Shown piece after piece: positions 1 to 10,944 of a DNA stretch of 64,000 nt. The DNA comes from Nomia melanderi (lineage: Eukaryota; Arthropoda; Insecta; Hymenoptera; Halictidae): assembly GCF_051020985.1 (NCBI RefSeq), contig NC_134999.1:37295160-37359159 (forward strand). Reading direction: 5' to 3'. The translations under genes and the position numbers were made by a program. How positions within the stretch are numbered: the stretch's first letter is position 1; every line of letters starts with the position of its first letter. The notes under the pieces are model-generated. The model was given only the letters and a program-made list of their open reading frames with translations. It did not search any database and was not told the DNA's origin.

Positions 1-900
1 AAATGGGTGAAAGGGGTTGCCGATGGGAGGGATGGGACGGAAGGAACCTGGAAAGGGTTAAGACATGGACGGAATCGGGGAAACGGGAACGGGAGGCTTG
101 GAGAGGTTTTGTATAAGTTGCGGCTGGCTGGTCAGTGGAGGACACTCCAGACGCTTATTAATAACTTCAGAGGAATCTATGGCTTTGGGAATGGGAACGC
201 TGTGGATTTACATCGGGTTAAGATGCTTCGTGAAATATTGTTCGTTCGACACTTCGGCTTATTCAGCTCCGAACACTGAAAAGGAAGCTTCAACAACATA
301 AAGCATCTCTCGTCCTGACGTCTCCACCGTAGAAAATAAGAATTTCCATGAATATCCAGTGATTTTCATAAAACCCACGATAAAAGCGACAGCCTCTTGC
401 CACGAAAAATCCCTTCGAGTATTACATTTCCATAAAAATAGTCGGAGACACTTCACGGAAACCAGTTTCCATTCCAATAACGCAAAAGCGTGCAAACTGA
501 AATTCGATAAGAGGAAACAACTCCAACAATCTTTAAATGATTCATTTAAAAATCCCCGGTAATCCAGGCTTCCCCCGAAGTTGCAAACACGTGTCCAAGA
601 ATCTCGAGCGAAGAAAAACGTTTCAGAAAGAAGCGCGCGGAAGCAGCAATAATCGAAAACTAGAAGGAAAATCGAGGATCGTGAAGCCCCCGGAACCAGA
701 TAAAGAATCGTAAGGGACAGCGGCGTGGTCGGGGGTGGCGCAAAACAGTCGGAAGGGTGAAGGATAACAGAGCAAGACCAACAGACAAAGGACGGTCGAC
801 TGCGAGGGGGGTCCGCGTCGGTTGGCAGGGAGATGGGAAGAAGACGCGGGAGGATGGAACGAGAGGGCTAGCCGCGTAGTGTCGCGCTGAGGAAGGATAA
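1..900. other. noncoding flank, no feature seen
   Basis: AT-rich to mixed sequence to about 560, then purine- and GC-rich up to the candidate first exon. The open frames are short, overlap on both strands and resemble nothing known. No repeat was recognised. Confidence 0.5.
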
Positions 901-962
901 AGAGGGCTGGTGAGTGGGGATGCCGGAGAATCAGCGCAAGCTACACCCCACCGTGGCCGCCG

Positions 963-1003
963 TGGCAGTCAGTCGTCCGCGCACCCCCGTCCGGAGAGGG
1001 TTA
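963..1003 (+). promoter_or_regulatory. possible TATA-less core promoter (initiator plus DPE-like)
   Basis: TCAGTC at 969-974 matches the arthropod initiator, with A at 971 as the likely start. GGTTA at 999-1003 fits the downstream element pattern RGWYV but is shifted by one base. Both motifs are short and expected by chance; the weight comes from the ATG-free segment and donor that follow. Confidence 0.22.
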
Positions 1004-1164
1004 TCGTGTTCGGTGGTGAGTTCTCGTTTGCCAGTGACTGATCATCAGCCGCACTCGGTCATCGGTCGATCAGCTGATCCTCTGCTAAGTGTCCTGCTGG
1101 CGTCTCCTCCGACAGCTGCCATCAGCCTCCAGCCAATCGTCATCGAATCCTGGCCTTGAACTGA
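971..1164 (+). other. candidate noncoding first exon (5' leader)
   Basis: This CpG-rich segment contains no ATG in any forward frame over about 194 bases, which fits a 5' leader. It starts at an initiator-like TCAGTC (969-974). A GGTTA about 28 bases downstream resembles a downstream promoter element but is one base off the ideal spacing. It ends at a good splice donor, CTGA followed by GTGAGT (1165-1170). No TATA box lies upstream; the preceding 250 bases are purine- and GC-rich. A + strand gene would then have its first intron running rightwards through the window. No acceptor or coding exon was found to confirm this, so it rests on composition and two short signals. Confidence 0.35.
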
Positions 1165-1170
1165 GTGAGT

Positions 1171-2125
1171 ACCTGCTCGTCTCTCCGATTACCATTCACC
1201 CGATTACGTTAGTCACGTTCTTCGATCATTCTCGCGTATGCTCGTCCGTGTCACGGAGAATGGAAGAAGGTTAGGGATTACCTTGTCACCCGAGGAACTT
1301 TGAGTACAGCGATAGGATTAGAGCTGATCCTTGCGTAAATCTGCGAGGTTGTTGATAGGGTTAGGAACTCCGTTGCAACGTGTTTAGTTAGGGATCGGAC
1401 AAGGGTTAAGGTCGAGGGGTTGCACTGTTTTCTTTCCCCGGCGTGGTCTCTTTTTTTCTGGCGCCGTGCAAGAGAAGCAATCGATACCCGATTCTCGAGA
1501 TGTAACCAAGGACGCCGCGGCTTATCCGCAGCGACACGTTAGACGTGAATGGATCGCGCAACATGGATTTCCCGTTCGCGTTGCTGCACGGTGTTCTTTC
1601 TGCGTTTGTTGCTCGCGCGTTGTTGATTCTATGCGGCAGCTGTTGAAGGTTTAGGGGTTTGTTTTGAATTTTCTTGATACGGGTAGGTGTAGTTAATTGT
1701 AGCGTTACGCTCCCGGTTGGATAGTGTAGAATGATTACACCGAGTGTTTGCAGTTCCAAACTCGTCCTAAAATGAGAAATGGCTCCCTTGTAGAGCGCAG
1801 AGTCCGTTTAGCTTCCGGGCCCAGCATTCCTCTTTTACGACCCTCGAACTCTGTGTTCGACCGTTCGCGGCGGAACACACGCGGTAACGTTCGGAATTGA
1901 TGCGCGAAATTTCTGCTGGTAGCAGGCCGTAAGAGTCATTGTAATTCCTGCGAGTTTCGACCACGTGTAGCCGCGTCTAATGAATGGTGTATCTGAGTTG
2001 GCCAGAGTCGAGCTCTGCTCTCCTGTTAATACGGGAAACAGATGACTGATTATTCGGTTTTTGAGTATTCCTTTCGAAAGGGATAATGGATGATCGACTA
2101 ATGTAATTTGTGGGCATCGTATCAT
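1171..2125. other. noncoding stretch, possibly start of a long intron
   Basis: It follows the GTGAGT donor. Mixed composition, no repeat structure, no acceptor-plus-frame combination that could be defended. Confidence 0.4.
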
Positions 2126-2129
2126 CATT

Positions 2130-2815
2130 TTTTAGTGACAGTCAGACCTAATATTCATTTTATTACCTATAGAATAAGAAAATTCCTCATCAACGATTAT
2201 AATTAGCTTAAAATTTCATTTAAAAAATCATTTATTAATTCAATATAAAGCAGTTAAGGCTCATATACAATGATAATTAAATCTATGACATAGTTATTGA
2301 GTATATATTGACATAGCTATCGAATTCGAGGTGTCAGGCCATTGATGGATTATTCTACTTAATATATATCACTACACAGTTCACTTATTCCTAGAAACTG
2401 ACTGCATTATTAGACTGTTTAGACAGCTATCACTATATAGTAGAATTTTCTATTGCGAGATTTTTTAATCATTTGTTAGTGACAATCAGACCTATTCATA
2501 TTATTATCTATAAAATTAGATTCCTCATCAACGATTATAATTAGCTTAGAATTTCATTCAAAAGATCATTTAGTAATTCATTATAAAGCAGTTAAGACTC
2601 TTATCGAATGATAATTAAATCGACACAGTTATTGAGTATATATTGACATAGCTATCGAATTCGAGGTGTCAGGCCATTGATGGATTATTCTACTTAATAG
2701 ATATCGGAACACAGTTCACTTATTCATAGAAACTAACTGTCCGAATTATTAGACTGTTTAAACAGCTATCAGCTATCATTATACAGTAGAATTTTCCATT
2801 GTGAGATTTTTGATT
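2130..2815. repeat. tandem duplication, 344-bp unit, two copies
   Basis: The segment beginning AGTGACAGTCAGACC at 2134 recurs as AGTGACAATCAGACC at 2478, and the copies stay alignable for about 340 bp. Both contain a shared block with TTGACATAGCTATCGAATTC and an imperfect hairpin near CTGTTTAGACAGCTATC. Copies differ by substitutions and small indels, so the duplication is not recent. AT-rich, no coding sign. Confidence 0.85.
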
Positions 2816-2819
2816 CTCG

Positions 2820-4465
2820 GGGAAACGCATGAGTACCGATCAGTTATTAATGAACCGAAATGGCCACGTGTCGGCCAGGCAGCGGCGAATACCCGTGGGG
2901 TGGGGGTCATTATTAATTATATCTGTGCTTCCTAAACACAAATTCGTCTATGCTGCTGCTCCAACTAGTACAAATTTGCGGTCACGTTAGTTCCAGGTCG
3001 TATAGCTCGTTTATATCTGGATGTATAGCTAGAATAGTAACGTCGTTTCAACCGGCGATGTTCATCCGCTTGGAGGTAATGTTTGTTCATGTAAATGTGC
3101 CCCCCCCACCCCCCACCTACGGGGGCGCCAATAATGGTTCCGTATGAACGTATTTGCAGTGAGTTGAGAGAGTGGGCGGCGCGTTAACCCGAAAACATTT
3201 GACACCGTATTTATTTTCGTTGGTTGTTCACGCGACCCTCCTGTTTGGCAGTGCCACCGCTTTCTGCGGGGGTGATTTGTTTGCGTTAAATAAGTACGTT
3301 CGGCCGATGCTGGTAGACGTAAACATGTGGGTTCACCTTATATACGAGTTGCACCGTTCTCTAACGTTTCTCTCTGTAAAATTCTAACTTACGGTACGAG
3401 TGAGTCTACTGATAAACATTTCTATAAATGAATTTATTAACCCTTCGGCTACGGCAGAATTTTCGACGCTTGTTTCTAAGCGTGTTGAAACTATGAAGAC
3501 ACTGAATTGAATTAAGTCAATCTAAAATAATCATATGTATAATATATGATTAATGGAAAATGCAATTTTTGAATTAGAATTCACTTATGGTAGATCTAGC
3601 GAGTTTTATTGTAATTGTCAACATTTGCCTTTAGGGGTTAGTGTAGATAGTAACATATTTTCAGTAGTACAAAATTATTATTAAAATAATATTATCACTA
3701 ATACCAACTGATATCAATAATAGTATCACTAATTACAAATTTACAACTCAATACTGATTGCAATGATCCTAATCACAAGTAAAAAAAGAATGCCTTAATT
3801 CTGTATTTCCAAAAAATTGAACAATATCCCAGCAGTAACGGAGGTAAGAAGTTTTAAATTCGAACTTCTCGTAGCAGACCTACCCTCGAGGACTCCCCGA
3901 GGATCGAAACCACCCCGAAGCGTCGTCGCTTCCGTTTATTGAATTTAGCGGTCGCGCGATTACCTTGACAACGTAAGCGATCCACGATTATGCAGCCCGT
4001 TTTTACGGTCAGCCTCGGCAACCATACCGCGAACAGAGTTTCCATCGTCCGTCGAAGTTCGGACCCAGGCGGGCGCAGCGAAGGGTCTAATGAACGGTCC
4101 GTACGAGGGTCGAATCGGAAAACGGAGTTCCACTCCCGGGTCTGTCGCCTCCGCGGGAATTGTTCTTGAGTTATATCACGTTGAACTATCTTCCGCCGCC
4201 TTACGGCCCGGCGAGGATGTATGTACCCAGAAACTTTTCGAAGTTTGCGCCTCGCGGCGGGAGCGTGACGTGGTGAACAAGAAGCGCCGATCAATCAGCA
4301 TTAAGGCCTCGGTCACTGCGATCGGGTCTCGGCTTGCAAATGGAAATCTTTTCTCGGCTATCACCGGGTTCTTTCTATTGGGCATGATAAACGAGAATGA
4401 TACGCCAATGATATTTTATGCTGTCGTTTAGTTTCATCGGTGACAATAGCCACCTTCTAAAAATG
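2820..4465. other. noncoding stretch with a C-run and an orphan TTAA end
   Basis: A C-rich run lies at 3100-3116. TTAACCCTTCGGC at 3437-3449 looks like one end of a TTAA element and is followed by a small hairpin (ACGCTT / AAGCGT); no matching right end was found. The 3850-4350 part is CpG-rich without a convincing frame. Confidence 0.4.
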
Positions 4466-4528
4466 AGATTAACCCCTTGCCATACAACGAGTGAGACTCG
4501 TGGTGAAGATTTTCAACATGATTCAACA

Positions 4529-4546
4529 AATATATATATATATATA

Positions 4547-4576
<30 letters not shown>
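4529..4576. repeat. (TA)n followed by (TTA)n microsatellite
   Basis: A TA run passes directly into a TTA run next to the left arm of the foldback element, a common position for an insertion-associated simple repeat. Confidence 0.9.
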
Positions 4577-4577
<1 letters not shown>

Positions 4578-4785
4578 AACTTATTGGGAAAAGAGAAAAA
4601 TTCTAAGCATATGTTCTGCCTATATTTCCTTTCAAGTATAATAGTTGATTACAGAGGAATAAATGTAAATGTTATTATAAATTATAAATGTAAATGTTAT
4701 TCCTCTGTAATCCACTATTATACTTGAAAGGAAATATAGGCATAACATGTGCTTAGAATTCTTCTCTTTTCCCAATAAGTTATTA
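4573..4785. mobile_element. foldback (hairpin) MITE inside a TTAA element
   Basis: The left arm from TAATAACTTATTGGG and the right arm ending CCCAATAAGTTATTA are reverse complements over about 100 bp each, with few mismatches and almost no loop (centre near 4680). It encodes nothing. It interrupts the larger TTAA element, so it is the younger insertion. Its transcript would fold into a long near-perfect duplex. Confidence 0.85.
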
Positions 4786-4835
4786 CAAAGTAGCTGTATC
4801 GATCAGAGTTGAGAAAGAAATCATAGGCCAAGGGG

Positions 4836-5030
4836 TTAACCTTTTACAGACAAAGATTCTCTGAAATATACAAAACTGGATGAAGCTAACTCGTATACCA
4901 ATCGCTTAAATAATAGAACAAACTACGCGCTGATCTCTTGTTCGTGTGATTGAATCATTTGCTCGCAACTTGGTCTTCGCACGAACGTTTCATCTCGCCG
5001 AAATCTCGGCATCCACTCATAAAGGATTAA
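4836..5030. mobile_element. degenerate TTAA element sharing a TTAA with its neighbour
   Basis: It runs from TTAACCTTTTACAGAC, whose TTAA (4836-4839) is also the right flank of the preceding element, to AAAGGATTAA at 5030. The interior (AAATAATAGA, ATTGAATCATTTGCTCGCAAC) resembles the CCCTTTGCGGACGAA family at 28915 and the copies at 58597. The termini are decayed. Confidence 0.6.
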
Positions 5031-5960
5031 GCATTGCAAAATGAATTCCGCCGTTGGTTAAACATTGATATATTCTCTTTTATCGTGCTCTATAGACACG
5101 TTAAACAACGAAGTTTGTTCTTGGTTAGATTTGCGGTTGATACTGAAAACCACGATTTAAAAGGGGCCGCACGTTCCACGATATTTCGAATTCAGTCATA
5201 TTTCCTTGCTTTAATCACAGGCTGTGTTTATCGAGCTATAAAACAAGCTCGTGGGTTCGTTTTAAATAAATCTGCTTGTTCCTGGTACAGGAAGTACCCT
5301 TTTGAAAATTCCCCCGTACATTTCAGGGGATGTTTCCTTACGGAATCACGGTATATCTTTTCTTCCTGCCCCTGTGCCTCGATATGAATGAGAAAATGAA
5401 TTTCAAAACATTCTTCCCGCCAGAATAAACCTGAATATTTTCCGACGTGAATCATCCCTTGGACCCCGTCCCTTATATTATCCCACGACGTAGCTTGCTC
5501 GAGGGACAACGGTAACAGTCGCGGAATCCGCGAGTTTCTCTTTAATTAATGGAACGATCGGCGATTTCCTTTTCAATTCATTTTCTTCGTTATCTCCCCG
5601 GCCGTGTTTGCACACAAACGCACGCCGGCTCGCCGTGTTTGATACGGAAAACGGTCGTTCCGCGCGTAGAATGAATACGGCCCCGCTCTCCGCGGTAACG
5701 AACATCCTCGCCGCTGGGGCGTAACTCGTTGTTATTACAGGGGAATTCAATTTTTTAAATATCCGCCGCGCGGAACGTTAACAAAGGAAACGCGGCGTTC
5801 TTTCTACCCGCATAATTCCGCGGCATTAAACGAGCCGCCGTGCCGTTCAAGGATAAATGGAATAAACGCGCGCCAAGTCGACAGTTATCGTGCCGCGGAC
5901 GTTGCACAGTTGATGCGCGTGGACGTTGCATTCGGAAATCAGGGACAGAGAATTATTCTT
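5031..5960. other. noncoding stretch, no feature seen
   Basis: Mixed to CpG-rich sequence. No repeat, RNA gene or supported frame found. Confidence 0.5.
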
Positions 5961-5965
5961 AACCC

Positions 5966-6692
5966 TTAACCCTTAGCAGTTCTACGTCGAGTCAGACTCG
6001 ACGTTCTATTCTGTCGCAACCTCTACCTGTTTCAACAAATTTTTCTATATTTATTTGTATCACAATTGTACCATTTAACACTAGAACTACGCACCAATCA
6101 AAATGATTGGTTTCGATTTTCTTTAGCGATTATTAATATCTTCGAAGCATTGAATATTCGAAATGATTTTGAAAATAGTTTCATTTCAGTACTGTAATGA
6201 GTGTCTGAAGAAACTGAAAATAATCTATTGTTACAATTTTTATAGAGATTACATATCAATCGTATACTATTGTTAACACTAGAACTACCGCACCAGTCAA
6301 AATGACTGGTTTCGATTTTGTTTAGCGATTATTAATATCTTCGAAGCATTGAATATTCGAAATGATTTTGAAAATAGTTTCATTTCAGTACTGTAATGAG
6401 TGTCTGAAGAAACTGAAAATAATCTATTGTTACAATTTTTATAGAGATTACATATCAATCGTATTCTATTGTTAACACTAGAACTACCGCACCAGTCAAA
6501 ATCACTGGTTTCGATTTTGTTTAGCAATTATTAATATCTTGGAAGCATTGAATATTCGAAATGATTTTGAAAATAGTTTCATTTCAGTACTATAACGAGT
6601 GTCTGAAGAAACTGAAAATAATCTATTGTTACAATTTTTATAGAAATTGCATATTAACCGTATCAATTAGCTTATCGAGTAAAAAGGGTTAA
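5966..6692. mobile_element. TTAA element with perfect 21-bp palindrome, interrupted by other elements
   Basis: The left end TTAACCCTTAGCAGTTC is followed 15 bases inside by a perfect 21-bp palindrome with arms ACGTCGAGTC / GACTCGACGT around a single A (5984-6004). The first 110 bp match, in reverse, the right part of the element at 26111-26360. At ACCATTTAA (6071-6078) the match stops and three tandem copies of another TTAA family begin. The right boundary, AAAAAGGGTTAA (6681-6692), may belong to this element or to a third one. Confidence 0.65.
6075..6665. repeat. three tandem copies (about 199 bp) of the CACTAGAACTACCG TTAA element
   Basis: TTAACACTAGAACTAC recurs at 6075, 6273 and 6472, so each unit begins with TTAA and runs to the next. 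Units 2 and 3 carry the hairpin ACCAGTCA-AAA-TGACTGGT (6292-6310 in unit 2; one mismatch in unit 3). The copies are over 90% similar. The family is intact as a single copy at 25552-25762. Confidence 0.88.
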
Positions 6693-8300
6693 CTTCGTAT
6701 GATATTGTCGCTAATAATCCCTGTAACAGTTGACGCGACTTTGGATGAAATTCAAGTAAAAAAGAAAACAACGCAGACGCGAGAACCACCCCCGTTGCAG
6801 GCGCATCGGGATACACCCTTGCTTTTTTCTCTTTCTATTCTGGCGCCGGGGATAACGTCACGTTCGTCCCATGAATTCCGCATGATGTTTTTAACGTTAT
6901 TGTCCGCGTAACACGCCCCGCACGATAAAAAGCGTTTAAACGGCGGCGCCTGTGGAATTTTCGTCGCTCCCTTGAAAGGGTGATGATTTTGGGGATGAGC
7001 GTTGCGTCGATTGGAATTTTGACTTGTGATTTTGCTATGCTTTTATTGTAATCATATTTTTAATATCACTGTTTAATCACGCTATAGAAAGTTTCACTAA
7101 GCCCCGAACTAAATGGTCCGACTCTTGATTTACTTATACTACTCGTAAACAGTAAAATATTGAACTTTCAGTGTTAACGACAGATTTATAATTCTGGTGT
7201 AAAATGCTCGATCAGCCTTCGATGTAAACATCGCAACAGCTCGGTAATTTTGGACGAGGGTGATCGAATCATGGAGAAAAATGGCGGACGCGCGTTTCAT
7301 CGAGAAATTCGGTAGAAAAAAAGAATGAGCCGGTTTACATAGCAGCCGATCGATAGCTAAGTAATTTCCGTTGGATGTTATCGGTGAATTCCGCCTTATT
7401 ACATGGGAATTACAGCCATTTTTATTACCGGTGAAATAAAGCCCCTCGAGCAGATGATACAAATTTAATGCGTTTTAAACGAGCGCCCGACTGGCAGGGT
7501 ATTTTGTTCGCGGGCCATTTCCGGTGAAAAATTTTAGATACCGTGTGCACCGCGCCAAACGTATCTCGTATAATTTGTTCCAGGCCGCCTGGTATTTTTC
7601 TCCATTTTCCCCGCGACCGGCAACCCGTTCGAAAAATATCCCCGTTGATTTATTTGAATTTATTAACGAAACCGATCGCGAGGCGCGCTCGTATCAATGC
7701 GTTGACAGTCGGAGAACACGCGCGGCGGTTTAATGAGCAACGAAAGAGACGAGATTGGTAATTGGTAAATTGAAGTGGTAACGATTTCGAAATGTTCCAA
7801 GTCTCCAGCGTGGCAGAACTGCATTTAATAAAGAGAACATTGCAATCCTCGCATTCAGTTTTCGAATAAAACGAATCCATCTATCTCCCGATCACCTCAA
7901 AGGCTTAATTAACGTGTAAATTATACATTTTGTGACTATAAATACGCGAAAATCCATCATAATTATCATCGAAACGATTACAATCCACTATACTCGAATC
8001 TGTCTCGACTCAAACGAACCATAAATAGATCGATTCATATTTTCCGTAATATCTTCCAACCTCCTAATTACAAGCTACCGTTAATACGTTAAATAGACTA
8101 ATTATTTCATAGCAAAGATAAATAGGAATAATTATTAATCACCTGCCATCAGAATTCTTACATTATAATATCAACTTCCGAACACTTTCATTCGATATCT
8201 ACGTTACATATCTATTTCTACCAATTCGAACGTGTCATCGATGACTGACATTTAAACTGTTAAGACGAGAACGATTGATGATAGTTATAAACCCGTCCCG
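6693..8300. other. noncoding stretch; one copy of the GACTYRTACTACT motif
   Basis: Mixed composition with a CpG-rich part near 7460-7740. The motif TTTACTTATACTACT lies at 7129-7143. Nothing else recognised. Confidence 0.4.
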
Positions 8301-8305
8301 TCGCG

Positions 8306-8517
8306 TCTTTGAACTCTGTAGGCTCCAATATTGCACCAGTTTGAATATTAAATATTTCAATGAATCTTGAAGAAACTACCCTAAAATTATTCGATTTTCC
8401 ACACATCCAAATTTTGTACTAAGGAAAATAAAAGATCGAAGAAATGTTATAGAATACTATAAACATCAGTTACAGTTGCCGATACATTACAAAACAATCT
8501 GGAGTTCTAAGGGTTAA
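8306..8517 (-). mobile_element. TTAA element, GCACTCCAGG family, left end truncated
   Basis: It is the reverse complement of the element at 30625-30846: CTTTGAACTCTGTAGGCTCC at its left and ATCTGGAGTTCTAAGGGTTAA at its right. The left TTAA and first bases are lost. The interior is alignable throughout. Confidence 0.75.
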
Positions 8518-8519
8518 TA

Positions 8520-9415
8520 AAACAAACAAGCTCAACGGGTAAACAATAATTTTCCCTAGACATCGAAAAGTCGGTCGCTGAAGTGAGTGTCCGAATAATG
8601 TTCGAGTGTTCGCGAGTCGAAAGGTATGCGAGAGTCGCGAGAAAAGAGCATAGAAGTGGAAGAAAGAAAGGAGGGAGGGGGGAAAAAAAATAGAACGGTC
8701 CGCGGAATAAGAAACGAATGCAAAGTACCTGCGAGACGAGAGTCGTATCCAAAGATTTACCGTGCCGAGTACCGAGTCCCTCCAGCTACCCTGCTCGCTG
8801 TCCGTTTGTCTGTTTGTCCGAGCCTTCTTGACGACCCTCTCCGCATCCCTGCCGGTATCCGGGAAGCCCGTACATTTATGTTATGCAAATGCGATTCTCC
8901 GGCGGGAAAGGAATATCAGAAAGAGGAAGGAGATGGACAAGAACGATAATAAAAGAGGGAGAGAAAGAGAGGGACAGCGACACTGGGAACACGAGAACGG
9001 GAAATAAAATTCATGAACGATAGTTTGACTTAGTCCGTGATTTTTGAGCGTTGCATTTCCTCCGTGAAATTCCCTCTTACAGGAAGTATAGCCACCCTTC
9101 CGCCACTGTGCCGCCCCTTCCGAGTTCCACTCCGCGCGGTAGGTTCTCCGGGACTCTGTACGGTTGCAGCCTTTGTTATTTAGTGGTGGATTAAGTACTG
9201 TACACGTGGATTTTTGGAGAATCATTTGGAAGGATTGTAGGTTGGAAGTTCATTTAATGGAGTTTAATTCCTGTTAGTCTGATAGAGATGTGGAAATTAT
9301 TTTAAGATACAGTGAATGTTGTTTCATTGAGGATTTCAGGTTTTAGGTTTTTAGGTAGACGGATAAAGAATTGATATTTTATTTATATTGAGATATTTTA
9401 TTTTAGACGCTTCTT
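8520..9415. other. noncoding stretch, purine-rich segment, no feature seen
   Basis: Purine-rich runs on the + strand near 8640-8690 and 8930-9000. No supported coding or RNA gene. Confidence 0.45.
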
Positions 9416-9418
9416 ATT

Positions 9419-9626
9419 TTAACCCTTTGCACTCGAGAGGTGACTCTATAAAATTTGATATTTAATATTATACTCCGTATAATGCATAAATTTCAGAAAT
9501 ATTGAAATAAAGTATCTTCTTTGATGTACGTGTGATTTCTCGTCGAGTTTCACAGAATATCGTCTTTGTCTCATCAGAAAGTGTTAAAATATTTCTAGCG
9601 AGGAACTTCCGAGTGCAAAGGGTTAA
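9419..9626. mobile_element. TTAA element, CCCTTTGCACTCG family, complete
   Basis: TTAACCCTTTGCACTCGAGA at the left and CTTCCGAGTGCAAAGGGTTAA at the right form a 13-bp inverted terminus flanked by TTAA; total 208 bp. The same family is at 29495, 32818 and, truncated, at 18515 and 13684. No coding capacity; probably mobilised by a piggyBac-type transposase encoded elsewhere. Confidence 0.85.
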
Positions 9627-10099
9627 AGTTACCGATGAATCGTGTTGGTCGAAAGTACGAAGGTCCCGGTTAAACGGGAGGAACGATCCGACGTTTCCCA
9701 GTAGTAATGCGATTATCGATCGGAATGCAAAAGTGTGATACAAGAATCGTCGGGAAATTAATAGTAACGACAGCAGCAGCGGAACTAACGAGTTTCCCTC
9801 GAGTGATCGGGAATCGAAGTGCCGCGAAGGTGGTCGGGCGTTCGGTAACCGCACGCCAGACGAGCGCACGTCACCAGCGTCAAGTAGAAAACGGCTGGTT
9901 TAAAGTGGAAGAAGCAATTTGCAGGCCATCGCCTGTATTTCCATACCTGTCAGAAGCAAGCCTAGCGGCTGCTTACGTCACCGGCGCGATCGTGATCTTT
10001 GACCCCCGACGATCCGCTTTAAAAGCGACCCACGCGAGCCGAACGCGGGACGTGTATCGAAAAATAGGAATTTACGAGACTACTATAGTGTTACTGTAT

Positions 10100-10168
10100 T
10101 ATAAATAATGGTAAAACAGTAAAATGGTACATGAGCTTAGTGGTGAAAGTCAATACGCCAAGGGATAA
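10100..10168 (-). mobile_element. fragment of a CCCCTTGSC-family TTAA element
   Basis: GAGCTTAGTGGTGAAAGTCA and the terminal GCCAAGGGATAA match the right end of the element at 17410-17626. The rest is lost. Confidence 0.55.
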
Positions 10169-10280
10169 ACATTGAAACTATCAGTTGAATTGACTTTCTG
10201 AAAGTTCTATATAGAAACTGCGAGCGTGCATCTATCGAGACTTTGATTGATTTGCAATTCATTTGGAGTATTGTTAATTT

Positions 10281-10941
10281 CTATAGTGGTACTATATCAT
10301 AGATAGTGAAAGAGTGGATCTTGAGTAATCGAGAACTAGGAATAAATATGTGTATTTAATAAAATATGGAAACAACACGGACAACACGTAAAACTCAATG
10401 CCACGAAGGCCAACACACGACTCTCCCGCAACTCTCTTACGGTCATTCTCTCCCAAAAATCATTCTCTCCCCCACAAGCATTCTTCTCACTCGCTCTCAT
10501 CACAAACACTCGGATGCACCCCTGGAAAGCTGGCTCTGCAGTTTTGAGTTCGCGACGTTGTGCAGCCCACTTTCGTTTTACAGCCTGTCCTTCACTCACA
10601 CTCGTTCCTACATTCACTCTTCTTAAAAATACCCTAACCCTCTGTAGGACCATGTAACTTTGAAGTCACATGTTGATATATTGGAATCTTGTTGATTTAT
10701 TTCACTTTGTACTCAAAGTGGTGAGTAAAATTATACGCTCAGGCGTGAAAGTTTGTCATTGTAACTTTCAAGTTACAAAGTATACTCGTTTGATGAAATT
10801 ATTGAAACTATTGAATACATTGTTAACTCGTATTCATACGTGGATATTTATTAATTTTGTACTGCATAGATTTAGCTATAACCACGAACAAAAATTCGGC
10901 CTATAGAGGGTTAACCTACGCTAAAAATTCTAGATACTACA
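10281..10941 (-). mobile_element. solo LTR of an LTR retrotransposon, interrupted
   Basis: On the minus strand it begins TGTAGTATCTAGAATT and ends in CACTATAG, matching LTRs at 38336 and 43237. Shared segments include GAGAGTCGTGTGTT, ACGTGTTGTCC and ATTAAATACA, the last a plausible polyadenylation region. The open frame on the + strand here is only the reverse of LTR sequence. A TTAA element (10634-10914) splits it near its 5' end. No primer site or internal domain adjoins it. Confidence 0.78.
10634..10914. mobile_element. TTAA element, CCCTCTRTAGG family, inserted in the LTR
   Basis: Left end CTAACCCTCTGTAGG, right end CCTATAGAGGGTTAA. The LTR sequence AATACC...CTACGC is continuous once the element and one TTAA copy are removed, which proves insertion at TTAA (left copy now CTAA). 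A 22-bp near-palindrome centred on ACTTTGAAGT lies 14 bases inside the left end (10651-10672). A relative begins at 35433. Confidence 0.85.
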
Positions 10942-10944
10942 CTA

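Larger units (their letters stand above)
4469..4839. mobile_element. TTAA element, CCCCTTGSC family, carrying a hairpin insert
   Basis: Left end TTAACCCCTTGCC and right end GGCCAAGGGGTTAA form short inverted termini flanked by TTAA, as for piggyBac-type elements. Just inside the left end lies a palindrome, ACGAGT-GAG-ACTCGT (4487-4501). The same family is intact at 17410-17626, where length is 217 bp; the excess here is a separate foldback element at 4573-4785. No transposase is encoded. Confidence 0.8.

Noticed and set aside
5959..5975. TTAACCCTTAACCC as a telomere-like repeat
   Set aside because: It is one TTAACCC next to the end of a TTAA element, not a tandem telomeric array; the usual insect repeat TTAGG is absent.
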